In this document: positions 7,666 through 15,504 of the stretch, piece after piece
Layout of the letters: each line of letters begins with the position of its first letter
Numbering within the stretch: position 1 is the stretch's first letter
From: an uncultured Bacteroides sp.
GTDB lineage: Bacteria; Bacteroidota; Bacteroidia; Bacteroidales; Bacteroidaceae
Length of the DNA stretch: 23,147 bases
Assembly (NCBI GenBank): GCA_900766195.1
Contig: CAAFUN010000013.1
Location: 1-23,147 of the forward strand
Reading direction: 5' to 3'
Made by a program: the position numbers and the translations under genes
Notes under the pieces: generated by a model
What the model was told of the DNA's origin: nothing
Databases searched by the model: none
What the model saw: the letters and a program-made list of their open reading frames with translations, nothing else

Positions 7666-8208
7666 ATGAAAGAAGAAATCATTATAGCAGGTTTTGGCGG
7701 TCAAGGTGTTCTTTCAATGGGAAAGATATTGGCCTACTCCGGATTGATGGAAGATAAAGAAGTTAGTTGGATGCCTGCCTACGGACCTGAGCAGCGTGGC
7801 GGAACAGCTAATGTAACGGTTATAGTCAGTGACAATAAAATATCCTCTCCTATATTAAGTAAATTTGATGCAGCCATTATTTTAAACCAACCTTCGTTGG
7901 AGAAGTTTGAAAGCCGTGTTAAACCTGGAGGAGTGTTGATATACGATGGCTATGGAATTATTCATCCTCCTACACGCAAGGATATCAATGTTTATCGGAT
8001 TGATGCTATGGATGCTGCTAACGAAATGAACAACGCCAAAGCGTTTAACATGATCGTATTGGGTGGATTGCTAAAAGTTAAACCAATGGTTACTCTGGAA
8101 AGTGTAATTAGAGGATTAAAAAAGACCCTACCCGAACGCCACCATCACTTGATACCTATGAATGAAGAAGCCATTAAGAAAGGAATGGAGCTTATTCAGA
8201 AAGTATGA
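7666..8208 (+). CDS. korC: 2-oxoacid:ferredoxin oxidoreductase, gamma subunit
   Basis: A 180-residue subunit of the POR/KOR gamma family. It opens with the glycine-rich GFGGQGVLSMGK (9-20) and carries the conserved YGPEQRGGTANVTV segment near residues 39-52. In this enzyme class the gamma domain contributes to the CoA/dimer interface. It is the last gene of the operon and is followed within 50 bases by a terminator. All four functional parts are therefore present and intact. Confidence 0.92.
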   Translation: MKEEIIIAGFGGQGVLSMGKILAYSGLMEDKEVSWMPAYGPEQRGGTANVTVIVSDNKISSPILSKFDAAIILNQPSLEKFESRVKPGGVLIYDGYGIIHPPTRKDINVYRIDAMDAANEMNNAKAFNMIVLGGLLKVKPMVTLESVIRGLKKTLPERHHHLIPMNEEAIKKGMELIQKV

Positions 8209-8254
8209 GAATAAATAAAATAGAAAAGCTCTAGCTGTTTTCTGTTATAATAAG

Positions 8255-8299
8255 AAGCGCGCTCTGACGTAATGATATTGCCCAGAGTGCGCTTTATTA
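8255..8299 (+). terminator. Terminator of the oxidoreductase operon
   Basis: AAGCGCGCTCTG at 8255-8266 pairs with CAGAGTGCGCTT at 8283-8294, a 12-bp stem with one G-U wobble and a 16-nt loop. It is followed by TATTATT rather than a pure T-run. It lies 46 bases after the gamma stop codon. Confidence 0.75.
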
Positions 8300-8307
8300 T
8301 TCATCCG

Positions 8308-8315
8308 TAGCTTTG
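8308..8315 (+). promoter_or_regulatory. Distal candidate -7 element for the porin gene
   Basis: TAGCTTTG matches TAnnTTTG and would give a leader of about 60 nt to the ATG at 8383. It sits only 13 bases after the operon terminator stem. No convincing -33 element is seen. Confidence 0.35.
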
Positions 8316-8365
8316 TAAAAATAGGCAAAAAAACAAGAATTCAATAGGCAAATAATTTTTTATTG

Positions 8366-8373
8366 TATCTTTG
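8366..8373 (+). promoter_or_regulatory. Proximal candidate -7 element for the porin gene, near-leaderless
   Basis: TATCTTTG matches TAnnTTTG. The start codon at 8383 is only 9 bases after the end of the motif, so transcripts from here would have a leader of a few bases. The motif contains the upstream in-frame TTG at 8371, which argues against translation starting there. Confidence 0.5.
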
Positions 8374-8382
8374 CAACCAATT

Positions 8383-10443
8383 ATGAAACGTTTCTTTCTG
8401 GCATACATATTATTATGCATATTCGGAACATTAAGCACATTTGCCCAACAAGCTCTGAACCGAAACAATAGAGATCAGTATGGCAATCAAATTGACCCAT
8501 CTACCCGACCGGCCAATTTTAAGAATGACAGTACCGAAGTGCAAAGCCTTCCACCCAAACTCTATATGTGGCGGCTAAGTGAAACATTAGGTAACCGCAC
8601 CATTATTCCGGCAGATACCGCATATCATCACTTCCAAAACACCAATTTAGTGGAAGGTATTTACGGTCATTACAATTACTTGGGCAATTTAGGTTCACCT
8701 CGTTTGTCTCATGTTTTTTTTGATCGTAATAACAGCGATTATCTTTCCATATTCATGGAACCATACTCCAGCTTTTACTTTAGGCCGGACCAGATGAACT
8801 TTACAAACAGTAACATACCCTATAGCAACCTCACCTATTATAAGGCTGGCGACAAAGTAAATGGAGAAGAGCGATTTAAGTCTTATTTCTCAGTCAACGC
8901 TAATAAAAGATTTGCTTTCGGATTTAATATCGATTATTTATACGGACGTGGTTATTATGCAGACCAGTCTACAGCTCATTTTAACGGCGGTGTATTTGCC
9001 AGTTACATAGGCGAACGCTACCAGATGCAAACAATGTTCAATTCATTCAATCTAAAGATGAATGAGAACGGTGGTATTAAAGATGATAGATATATCACAC
9101 GTCCCGAAAGCATGGCAGAGGGAAAGAAAGAGTATGAATCGAATACTATTCCTGTGAGATTTGATCCTGCCGAAGCTACAAATCGCAACAATAATCACTA
9201 CTTTTATCTGACCCATCGTTATCGCCTTGGCTTTAAACGTAACGTCAAGACCATTGATGAACAGAAAAAAGATACGGTAGAAACAGAAGAGTTTGTTCCC
9301 GTAACCAGTTTCATACATACATTGAAGTTTGAAGGAACGAAGCATAGCTATAGAGCCAATAGTGAGAATAAAGATTTATATGCAAATTCTTATTTCAATA
9401 AATTGGCTTCAAGAGATTCTACCAAAGCACTCAGTGTAAAAAACGTATTTGGAATTGCGTTGCTCGAAGGGTTTAATAAATATGCAAAAGCCGGTCTGAC
9501 AGCGTACATTTCTCATAAATACAGCCGTTATGAATTAATGGATACTCTTCAGAGAAATATAGAAAACGGCGGTCTTGCCACTGCGCGATATACCGAACAA
9601 GAAGTCTTTATTGGTGGAGAATTAGCTAAACGACAAGGAACATTTCTCCATTATAATGTAAACGGAGAAGTAGGATTATTGGATAAAGCTTTGGGGCAAT
9701 TCCGTTTAAGAGGAGATATGGACATGAACTTTCGGTTATGGAAAGATACAGTCACACTCATAGGACGTGCATTCATTACTAACACTCTTCCATCTTTCTA
9801 TATGCGACACTATCATTCCAATCATTATTATTGGGATAATGACGATATGGAAAAGGAATTCCGAAGCCGCATAGAAGGAGAACTTAATATTGAAAGATGG
9901 GGCACAAATATACGTGCGGGTGTGGAGAACATTAAACACTATACTTATTTCAACCAACAGGCATTGCCTGAGCAATACAGCAGCAATATACAGATTATAT
10001 CTGCTACCTTAAAACAAAACTTCCGAGTAGGTATTTTGCATTTAGACAACGAAGTAACCTGGCAGAAAACAAGTCAAAAAAGCATTCTCCCATTGCCAGA
10101 ACTATCTCTTTACCACAATTTATACCTGCAAACCAAGTTAGCTAAGAAGGTGTTAAGTATTCAATTGGGTGCTGATGTGCGTTATTTCTCTAAATATCAT
10201 GCACCTGCATATACGCCCGCTATTCAGCAATTTAACCTACAGGCAGCAGATGATCAGGTTGATATAGGCGGATATCCTATTGTAAACGTATATGCCAACT
10301 TTCACCTGAAGCGTACTCGCTTTTTTGTCATGATGTATCACGTCAATCAAGGAATGGGTGACCGAAATTACTTCTTGGTTCCTCACTATCCTATAAATCC
10401 TAGATTATTAAAGTTCGGTCTTTCATGGAATTTATATGATTAA
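8383..10443 (+). CDS. Putative outer-membrane porin (Porin_10-like)
   Basis: A 686-residue exported protein with a signal peptide at 1-22 (MKRFFLAYILLCIFGTLSTFAQ). The remainder is rich in alternating aromatic and polar strands (YLYGRGYYADQ, GLFKRNV-like segments, FKSYFSVNANKRFAFGFNIDYLYG), which reads as a large beta-barrel, and it ends in an aromatic strand (LKFGLSWNLYD). Size and style match the Bacteroidetes putative porin family (Porin_10), an assignment made from memory rather than a search. I chose the ATG at 8383; an in-frame TTG at 8371 adds four residues but lies inside the promoter motif. The next gene begins 10 bases after the stop codon, so the two are co-transcribed. Substrate is unknown. 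Confidence 0.75.
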   Translation: MKRFFLAYILLCIFGTLSTFAQQALNRNNRDQYGNQIDPSTRPANFKNDSTEVQSLPPKLYMWRLSETLGNRTIIPADTAYHHFQNTNLVEGIYGHYNYLGNLGSPRLSHVFFDRNNSDYLSIFMEPYSSFYFRPDQMNFTNSNIPYSNLTYYKAGDKVNGEERFKSYFSVNANKRFAFGFNIDYLYGRGYYADQSTAHFNGGVFASYIGERYQMQTMFNSFNLKMNENGGIKDDRYITRPESMAEGKKEYESNTIPVRFDPAEATNRNNNHYFYLTHRYRLGFKRNVKTIDEQKKDTVETEEFVPVTSFIHTLKFEGTKHSYRANSENKDLYANSYFNKLASRDSTKALSVKNVFGIALLEGFNKYAKAGLTAYISHKYSRYELMDTLQRNIENGGLATARYTEQEVFIGGELAKRQGTFLHYNVNGEVGLLDKALGQFRLRGDMDMNFRLWKDTVTLIGRAFITNTLPSFYMRHYHSNHYYWDNDDMEKEFRSRIEGELNIERWGTNIRAGVENIKHYTYFNQQALPEQYSSNIQIISATLKQNFRVGILHLDNEVTWQKTSQKSILPLPELSLYHNLYLQTKLAKKVLSIQLGADVRYFSKYHAPAYTPAIQQFNLQAADDQVDIGGYPIVNVYANFHLKRTRFFVMMYHVNQGMGDRNYFLVPHYPINPRLLKFGLSWNLYD

Positions 10444-10453
10444 ATAAAATGAC

Positions 10454-11275
10454 ATGAAATTAACGTGGAATAAAATATTAAAGTACCTTGCATTTGGAAT
10501 AATTGCTGTAACAGTGGGGTACTTTTTGTCTAATGAGAAAAAAGGTTCTCCACGTGATTATGCAGCCATTGCAACTAGTAAGAAGTTAAATGTCACGACC
10601 GAATATAACTCGATAGGATTTCATGTTGAAGGTGATACACTTTCCGGTTTTTATTATGATTTAATCCAAGCCTTTGCTCTGGATCATCATTTAAAAGTAA
10701 ATATTATACCCGAAATGAGTTTTGACAAGCAACTAGAAGGTTTGTTTGAAGGTAAATATGATATTATTGCAAATGGCATCCTTGTCACCAGTCGCCTCAA
10801 AGATTCCCTATTGCTTACCACGCCAATCATCCTTAGTCAACAAGTTCTGGTTCAACGTAAACCTAAATCAGATAAAGACTCTACCTTTATTAGAAGCCAA
10901 TTGGATTTGGCCAAGAAAACACTATATATAGCTAAGAATTCCCCTTCTATTTTACGCATTCATAATTTAGCAAATGAGATAGGAGATACCATTTATATCA
11001 AAGAAATGGAGAAATACGGTTCGGAGCAGCTTATAGCTCTTGTTGCACATGGCGACATAGACTATGCCGTGTGCGATCAGGATATTGCCCGTATAGCAGC
11101 CAAAGACATGCCTCAAATAGATATCAATACAGCAATCAGCTTTACTCAATTCTATTCGTGGGGAGTGAGCAAAAAGTCACCTGTTTTAATGGACAGTCTT
11201 AACACATGGCTACAGAATTTCCGCCAAAGCGAAGCTTTCAAAAACATTTATAGAAAGTATTACAACAACAATTAG
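10454..11275 (+). CDS. Membrane-anchored solute-binding-type protein (SBP_bac_3-like)
   Basis: This 273-residue protein has one N-terminal hydrophobic helix (about 10-26) and no lipobox cysteine, so it is probably an uncleaved membrane anchor with a periplasmic domain. Residues about 40-270 follow the family-3 solute-binding fold: YNSIGFHVEGDTLSGFYYDL (ligand-lobe entry), FDKQLEGLFEGKYDIIANGI, and a C-terminal FRQSEAFKNIYRKYY. This resembles the N-terminal half of the lytic transglycosylase MltF, but no transglycosylase domain follows. No ABC permease or ATPase is nearby, so it more likely senses or modulates than feeds an importer. Tight coupling to the porin gene suggests a joint role. It converges on the NAD synthetase gene with 27 bases between stops. 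Confidence 0.8.
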   Translation: MKLTWNKILKYLAFGIIAVTVGYFLSNEKKGSPRDYAAIATSKKLNVTTEYNSIGFHVEGDTLSGFYYDLIQAFALDHHLKVNIIPEMSFDKQLEGLFEGKYDIIANGILVTSRLKDSLLLTTPIILSQQVLVQRKPKSDKDSTFIRSQLDLAKKTLYIAKNSPSILRIHNLANEIGDTIYIKEMEKYGSEQLIALVAHGDIDYAVCDQDIARIAAKDMPQIDINTAISFTQFYSWGVSKKSPVLMDSLNTWLQNFRQSEAFKNIYRKYYNNN

Positions 11276-11302
11276 TTCTTCATGAACTTTCTCTTATAAA
11301 AA

Positions 11303-13231
11303 TTATAAAGACTCTACCTCATTCAACCATAGTGCAGCCGATGCATCACTCGGCATACGCCAATCACCTCGCGGACTTATAGAAATACTCCCCACCTTAG
11401 GTCCATCGGGCAGACAAGAGCGTTTAAATTGCTGATTAAAGAATCTTCTGATAAACACACCTAGCCATTTCTTTATGGTTTCTTTATCATAGACACCTTC
11501 AAAAGAACGCGTAGCGATAAGATAAATCTTTGCCGGACGGAAACCAAAGCGAATGAAATAATAAAGGAAGAAATCGTGCAATTCGTACGGTCCAACCAGG
11601 TCTTCGGTTATCTGCGAGATATTGCCGTTCTCATCGGCAGGAATCAGTTCGGGACTAATCGGAGTATCTACAATATCCAACAATGTTTTGGCTGAAGCCT
11701 CATCCACATGATTATTTGCTGCCCATTTCACCAAATGTTTAACCAATGTTTTTGGTATGCTGCTATTAACTCCATACATCGACATGTGATCGCCATTGTA
11801 AGTAGCCCAGCCCAAAGCCAATTCAGAAAGATCCCCCGTTCCTATCACCAGTCCCCAGGTTTGATTTGCAATATCCATCAATATCTGGGTCCGCTCACGT
11901 GCCTGCGAGTTTTCATAAACCACATCATGTACATTAACGTCATGACCGATATCTTTAAAATGCTGTATACAAGCATCCTTTATACTTATTTCCCTGATTG
12001 TTATTCCTAGTGATTGCATGAGCGAAACAGCATTGTGATAAGTGCGACCTGTAGTACCAAATCCAGGCATTGTCACTCCTATAATCCCCTTACGCGACCA
12101 TCCCAGTTTATCAAAAGCCTTCACGCAAACCAATAACGCCAATGTAGAGTCCAACCCTCCGGATATACCTACTACGGCACTTTTGGCAACCGTATGTACC
12201 AATCGTTTTGCTAAGCCAGATACCTGAATAGAAAATATTTCCTCGCAACGTTCATTCAGTCCATCTCCTTGAGGAACAAATGGATATTTTTCAAAATTGC
12301 GTGTCAGCCTAATCTCCTTATCTTTTACCGATTCAGCCGCAATGCGTACTATCGGTTTCAATGACCCACTCTGTATCTTACATGTAGCAAAGGTGGTATT
12401 TATTTGCCTTTCCGTACGCAATCGCTCTACATCCACTTCGCCAACTATCAATTGGCGGTCGAAAGAAAAGCGTTGGGAACGTGCTAACAAACTTCCATTT
12501 TCGTAGATTAAACCATTACCGGCAAAGACCAAATCGGTAGTTGATTCGCCAAAGCCACAAGAACTATACACATATCCGGCAATGCAACGGGCGGACTGCT
12601 GACTGATCAGAGAGCAGAGATAATTGTGCTTGCCTATGCTTTCATTACTGCCCGACATATTAAATATAATCTCGGCACCCTGTAAAGCCAAAGAAGAGCT
12701 TGGAGGTATAGTAGCCCACAAATCTTCACAAATCTCTATACCGAAAGTAGTGCCAGATGCTTCAAACAGTAAGTTTGTTCCCAATGGAACAATCTGCCCG
12801 CATAACCGCACCGATGTTTCGGTAACTTCCGATGCTGAAGCAAACCACCGTTTCTCATAAAACTCTTTATAATTGCATAAATACGTTTTAGGAACTATTC
12901 CCAGAATCTTTCCCTTCTGAATTACAACAGCCGTATTTAGCAATAAGCCATCCTGAGCCACAGGCATGCCAAGTATGCAGACCACGTCCAATTGTCGAGT
13001 ATTACTCAGCACTTGCATTAAGCCCATCTCTGCCCCTTCAAGCAATAAATTCTGACTAAATAAATCCCCGCAGGTATATCCCGTCATGCAAAGCTCAGGA
13101 AAAACAACAATTTCTACTCCTGCATCTTCTGCATTACTAATTTCACGCTCTATCTCGCCGGCATTATATTTGCAATCCGCAACCTTAATATGCGGTACAA
13201 CCGCTGCAACTTTAACAAATCCGTAGTTCAT
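11303..13231 (-). CDS. nadE: Glutamine-dependent NAD+ synthetase
   Basis: This 642-residue enzyme makes NAD from deamido-NAD, ATP and glutamine in the cytoplasm. The N-terminal nitrilase-type glutaminase domain (about 1-290) has the full catalytic triad: E46 in FPELCMTGYTCGD, K115 in VPKTYLCNYKEFYEKRWF and C168 in GIEICEDLW. The C-terminal synthetase domain has the ATP pyrophosphatase loop SGGLDS at 357-362, then GTGDLSELALGWATYNGDH and the family's C-terminal RFGFRPAK and SCLPDGPKVG segments. Length is that of the long bacterial two-domain form. It stands alone between convergent and divergent neighbours and has its own promoter candidate. No defect is visible. Confidence 0.97.
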   Translation of the reverse strand: MNYGFVKVAAVVPHIKVADCKYNAGEIEREISNAEDAGVEIVVFPELCMTGYTCGDLFSQNLLLEGAEMGLMQVLSNTRQLDVVCILGMPVAQDGLLLNTAVVIQKGKILGIVPKTYLCNYKEFYEKRWFASASEVTETSVRLCGQIVPLGTNLLFEASGTTFGIEICEDLWATIPPSSSLALQGAEIIFNMSGSNESIGKHNYLCSLISQQSARCIAGYVYSSCGFGESTTDLVFAGNGLIYENGSLLARSQRFSFDRQLIVGEVDVERLRTERQINTTFATCKIQSGSLKPIVRIAAESVKDKEIRLTRNFEKYPFVPQGDGLNERCEEIFSIQVSGLAKRLVHTVAKSAVVGISGGLDSTLALLVCVKAFDKLGWSRKGIIGVTMPGFGTTGRTYHNAVSLMQSLGITIREISIKDACIQHFKDIGHDVNVHDVVYENSQARERTQILMDIANQTWGLVIGTGDLSELALGWATYNGDHMSMYGVNSSIPKTLVKHLVKWAANNHVDEASAKTLLDIVDTPISPELIPADENGNISQITEDLVGPYELHDFFLYYFIRFGFRPAKIYLIATRSFEGVYDKETIKKWLGVFIRRFFNQQFKRSCLPDGPKVGSISISPRGDWRMPSDASAALWLNEVESL

Positions 13232-13255
13232 ATCACAAACTTTCTATCGTTTCTG

Positions 13256-13263
13256 CAAAAATA
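13256..13263 (-). promoter_or_regulatory. Candidate -7 promoter element for nadE
   Basis: Read on the minus strand this is TATTTTTG, matching TAnnTTTG, 24 bases before the nadE ATG. The predicted leader is about 18 nt. No clear -33 TTTG is present. Confidence 0.5.
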
Positions 13264-13326
13264 GCCTATTAATATTAGACGACTAAAAAAAGTAAAGAAA
13301 AACTTTTGGAAAACATAAAAACTATC

Positions 13327-13334
13327 TACCTTTG
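13327..13334 (+). promoter_or_regulatory. Candidate -7 promoter element for the perR-rubrerythrin unit
   Basis: TACCTTTG matches TAnnTTTG. Transcription would start near 13340, upstream of the palindrome at 13357-13370 and about 43 bases before the perR ATG. Confidence 0.55.
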
Positions 13335-13356
13335 CTAAACGATAAAAGTGGAATCA

Positions 13357-13370
13357 TTACAAGTTTGTAA
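13357..13370. promoter_or_regulatory. perR: Candidate PerR operator
   Basis: TTACAA-GT-TTGTAA is an interrupted palindrome with 6-base arms, located just downstream of the predicted start point and 12 bases before the perR ATG. It resembles Fur/PerR-family boxes in base composition and size. Bound repressor here would block transcription, giving autoregulation. Part of this motif (CATTACAA/TTGTAATG) recurs in the terminator at 14427-14459, so palindromes of this kind in this locus are not all operators. Confidence 0.45.
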
Positions 13371-13382
13371 AATTAATAAGCT

Positions 13383-13799
13383 ATGAATGCAATTGAGATT
13401 TTAGAACAACATAAGATAAGACCTTCCATGCAACGTATTGCCGTTATGCAATACCTCATAGACCACAGAACACATCCTACCGTAGAACAAATTTTCATGG
13501 GGCTGTCGCCTTCAATGCCAACATTATCAAAAACAACGGTATACAACACGTTGAAGACACTGAGTGAAAGCGGTGCTGCCCAAACACTCACTATTGATGA
13601 TAGAAATACTTGCTATGATGCCGACACTACGCCACATGCCCACTTTCTTTGTAAATGTTGTGGAAAAGTATATGACCTCCCTCTGAACAAAGAAAAAAAA
13701 CAAATACAACCACATGAAATAGACGGGCATGACATTCAGGAAGAACATTACTATTATAAAGGAATCTGTAAATATTGCAAACGTAATAAAGACGCCTGA
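13383..13799 (+). CDS. perR: Peroxide-sensing Fur-family repressor, PerR type
   Basis: A 138-residue metal-dependent repressor. The N-terminal winged helix (about 1-80) contains RPSMQRIAVMQYL and TTVYNTLKTL, the Fur-family recognition region. The C-terminal dimer domain has the structural zinc cysteines: C90 and C93 in FLCKCCG, C129 and C132 in GICKYC. The regulatory metal ligands of PerR are recognisable by position: H31 (in THPTVEQ, matching H37 of the Bacillus subtilis protein), D81, H85, H87 and D98. In PerR, iron-catalysed oxidation of such histidines releases DNA. The next gene is a peroxide-reducing rubrerythrin 43 bases downstream, which strongly supports PerR over Fur or Zur. A small perfect hairpin (13790-13805) overlaps the stop codon. 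Confidence 0.9.
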   Translation: MNAIEILEQHKIRPSMQRIAVMQYLIDHRTHPTVEQIFMGLSPSMPTLSKTTVYNTLKTLSESGAAQTLTIDDRNTCYDADTTPHAHFLCKCCGKVYDLPLNKEKKQIQPHEIDGHDIQEEHYYYKGICKYCKRNKDA

Positions 13800-13805
13800 G
13801 CGTCT
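13790..13805 (+). other. Small hairpin overlapping the perR stop codon
   Basis: AGACGC-CTGA-GCGTCT is a perfect 6-bp stem with a 4-nt loop that contains most of the TGA stop codon. No T-run follows, so it is unlikely to terminate by itself. It could stabilise or process the mRNA between perR and the rubrerythrin gene. Confidence 0.45.
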
Positions 13806-13842
13806 GACTATAAAATAACTAATTCAATTAAATCGAGAAAAA

Positions 13843-14397
13843 ATGAAGAAATTTAGATGTACAGTATGCGGTTACGTATACGAGGGAGATGCTGCTCCTG
13901 AGAAATGCCCTTTGTGTAAAGCTCCTGCAAGTAAATTTGTAGAAATTGTTGAAGAGCAAAACGGTGCTTTGTCATTTGCAGATGAACATGTAATCGGCGT
14001 AGCTAAAGGCTGCGACGAAGAAATGATCAAAGACCTGAACAATCACTTCATGGGTGAATGTACAGAAGTGGGTATGTATTTAGCTATGAGTCGTCAAGCT
14101 GACCGCGAAGGCTATCCCGAAGTAGCTGAAGCTTACAAGCGTATTGCTTGGGAAGAAGCAGAACACGCTTCCAAGTTTGCAGAACTTTTGGGAGACGTCG
14201 TATCAGATACTAAAACTAATCTGGAAAAAAGAATGAATGCAGAATGTGGAGCATGCGAAGATAAAAAGCGCATTGCTACTCGTGCCAAATCATTGAATCT
14301 GGATGCTATTCATGATACCGTACACGAAATGTGTAAAGACGAAGCTCGTCATGGTAAGGTATTTGAGGCCTTATTCAACCGCTTTTTCAAGAAATAA
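13843..14397 (+). CDS. Rubrerythrin with N-terminal rubredoxin domain
   Basis: This 184-residue protein is a peroxide reductase of the reversed rubrerythrin type. A rubredoxin domain comes first (C6-x2-C9 and C22-x2-C25, in RCTVCGYVYEGDAAPEKCPLC), followed by a four-helix ferritin-like di-iron domain. Likely iron ligands are E72, E105 with H108 (EEAEH), E134 and E167 with H170 (DEARH). Rubrerythrins reduce hydrogen peroxide to water using electrons from NADH-linked carriers, a key defence in strict anaerobes. It is the second gene of the perR unit and is followed by a strong terminator. No defect is visible. Confidence 0.93.
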   Translation: MKKFRCTVCGYVYEGDAAPEKCPLCKAPASKFVEIVEEQNGALSFADEHVIGVAKGCDEEMIKDLNNHFMGECTEVGMYLAMSRQADREGYPEVAEAYKRIAWEEAEHASKFAELLGDVVSDTKTNLEKRMNAECGACEDKKRIATRAKSLNLDAIHDTVHEMCKDEARHGKVFEALFNRFFKK

Positions 14398-14426
14398 GCA
14401 ACCTACCTTTTCATTATAACAGAATG

Positions 14427-14462
14427 CCCTCATTACAACTAATTTGTAATGGGGGTTTTCTT
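14427..14462 (+). terminator. Strong intrinsic terminator after the rubrerythrin gene
   Basis: CCCTCATTACAA at 14427-14438 pairs with TTGTAATGGGGG at 14444-14455 (12 bp, one G-U wobble) around a 5-nt loop, followed directly by TTTTCTTA. It lies 30 bases after the stop codon. Confidence 0.85.
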
Positions 14463-14535
14463 ATTCTATTGAAAAGACTTATTTTTTTCGCATGTCATGT
14501 CACGTTTGCAGCAGTTGCACGTCTTAACAATATAA

Positions 14536-15054
14536 ATGGAACTCAAAGAGTTTAAAATAATCGTTCTCCCACTCCGCAATAAGTTATTGAACTATGCGTG
14601 GAGAATTATTGGCAATCCGGATGATGCGGAAGATGCCGTACAAGAGACGATGCTTAAACTTTGGAGCAAACGGCATGAGATGGAACAGTATAGAAGCGTC
14701 GAAGCCTTTGCCAAGGTGCTTATACATAATCTCTGCTTAGATATGCTCAGGAGCAGGCATGACATCGGATTGTTGCCATCGGAAAACGTAAACGGAACAA
14801 TAGTCAATAGTACTCCGGAGCGATTATTCGAAGCGTACGATGAAATACGTCTTATGCACGAAATCATAGCCTCTTTGCCTACTTTGCAACGCACAATTAT
14901 GCAAATGAAAGACATTGAGGAATATGAAACAACAGAAATTGCAGAGATCACCGGATGTAGCTATGAGGCCATCCGAAGCAATCTATCCAGAGCACGCAAA
15001 AAAGTGAGGGACATTTACTTACAGGCTATACAAGAAAAGAAAAGGAGGAAATAG
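14536..15054 (+). CDS. ECF (sigma-70 family, RpoE-like) sigma factor
   Basis: A 172-residue extracytoplasmic-function sigma factor. Region 2 spans about 8-75 with GNPDDAEDAVQETMLKLW (26-43), the core-binding and -10 recognition segment. Region 4 spans about 110-160 with LPTLQRTIMQMKDIEEY and the helix-turn-helix TTEIAEITGCSYEAIRSNLSRARKKVRD. There is no long C-terminal extension. The next gene starts 2 bases after the stop codon and encodes a membrane protein of the right shape to hold this sigma factor inactive. No TAnnTTTG motif is clear upstream; the nearest is CACGTTTG at about 14501-14508, so self-driven transcription from an ECF-type promoter is possible but unproved. Confidence 0.95.
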   Translation: MELKEFKIIVLPLRNKLLNYAWRIIGNPDDAEDAVQETMLKLWSKRHEMEQYRSVEAFAKVLIHNLCLDMLRSRHDIGLLPSENVNGTIVNSTPERLFEAYDEIRLMHEIIASLPTLQRTIMQMKDIEEYETTEIAEITGCSYEAIRSNLSRARKKVRDIYLQAIQEKKRRK

Positions 15055-15056
15055 AT

Positions 15057-15479
15057 ATGAGAATAGAAGAATTACTAGAACGCTATTTTGAAGGGGAAAC
15101 CTCTTGCGAGGAAGAGCAAGAGCTAAGACGTTTTTTCGTAGGAAAGAATGTGCCGGAACATCTTCAGATGTACTGTTCTTTCTTCAGATCTCTTCATGAA
15201 GAGGTAAAGGTTGTTCGCAAAGAACAGCTTAAGCCACGGAACAAAGAAGTGTTTCTGCACCGTTTAATGTACAGTGCATGTGGCATAGCTGCAGGAGTAA
15301 TGCTATTTGTGGGTATAGGCCAGTTGTTCCAAACCGAAGATCCCTTAGTACCCAAAGATTATGTTATCATCAACGGAAAGCGATATACGGATGCCAAGCT
15401 GGTACAACAAGAGGCTCTCAATGCTTTTAAAGACATGAAAATGACGGAAGATGATATGCTCAACCTAATGTTTGAATAA
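15057..15479 (+). CDS. Probable anti-sigma membrane protein of unnamed family
   Basis: This is a 140-residue protein with a cytoplasmic N-terminal part (1-65), one membrane helix (about 71-91, MYSACGIAAGVMLFVGIGQLF) and a short outer part (92-140). The N-terminus, IEELLERYFEGETSCEEEQELRRFF, matches the start of many Bacteroidetes anti-sigma proteins, where an acidic helix precedes a sigma-binding domain. It lacks the zinc-binding HxxxCxxC motif of classical ZAS anti-sigmas and the FecR domain. Translational coupling to the sigma gene (2-base gap) is the main support for its role. The outer segment (DYVIINGKRYTDAKLVQQEALN) could sense a signal or contact the exported partners. Confidence 0.65.
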   Translation: MRIEELLERYFEGETSCEEEQELRRFFVGKNVPEHLQMYCSFFRSLHEEVKVVRKEQLKPRNKEVFLHRLMYSACGIAAGVMLFVGIGQLFQTEDPLVPKDYVIINGKRYTDAKLVQQEALNAFKDMKMTEDDMLNLMFE

Positions 15480-15504
15480 TGAAAGAATCAAAATGCACAG
15501 AATT

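Noticed and set aside
8371..8382. TTG start adding four residues to the porin
   Set aside because: The TTG is part of the -7 promoter motif TATCTTTG, and the ATG at 8383 begins a normal signal peptide.
11294..11308. Palindrome TTATAA-AAA-TTATAA close to the PerR-box consensus
   Set aside because: It lies between two convergent genes and overlaps the nadE stop codon, where no promoter could be controlled. A+T-rich chance is more likely.
11708..12860. Plus-strand open frames opposite nadE
   Set aside because: The minus strand encodes an intact NAD synthetase with all catalytic residues, and these frames have no recognisable domains.
15472..15504. TTG start for the third gene of the sigma-factor operon
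   Set aside because: It overlaps the end of the anti-sigma-like gene and would place 11 mostly polar residues before a clean signal peptide starting at 15505.
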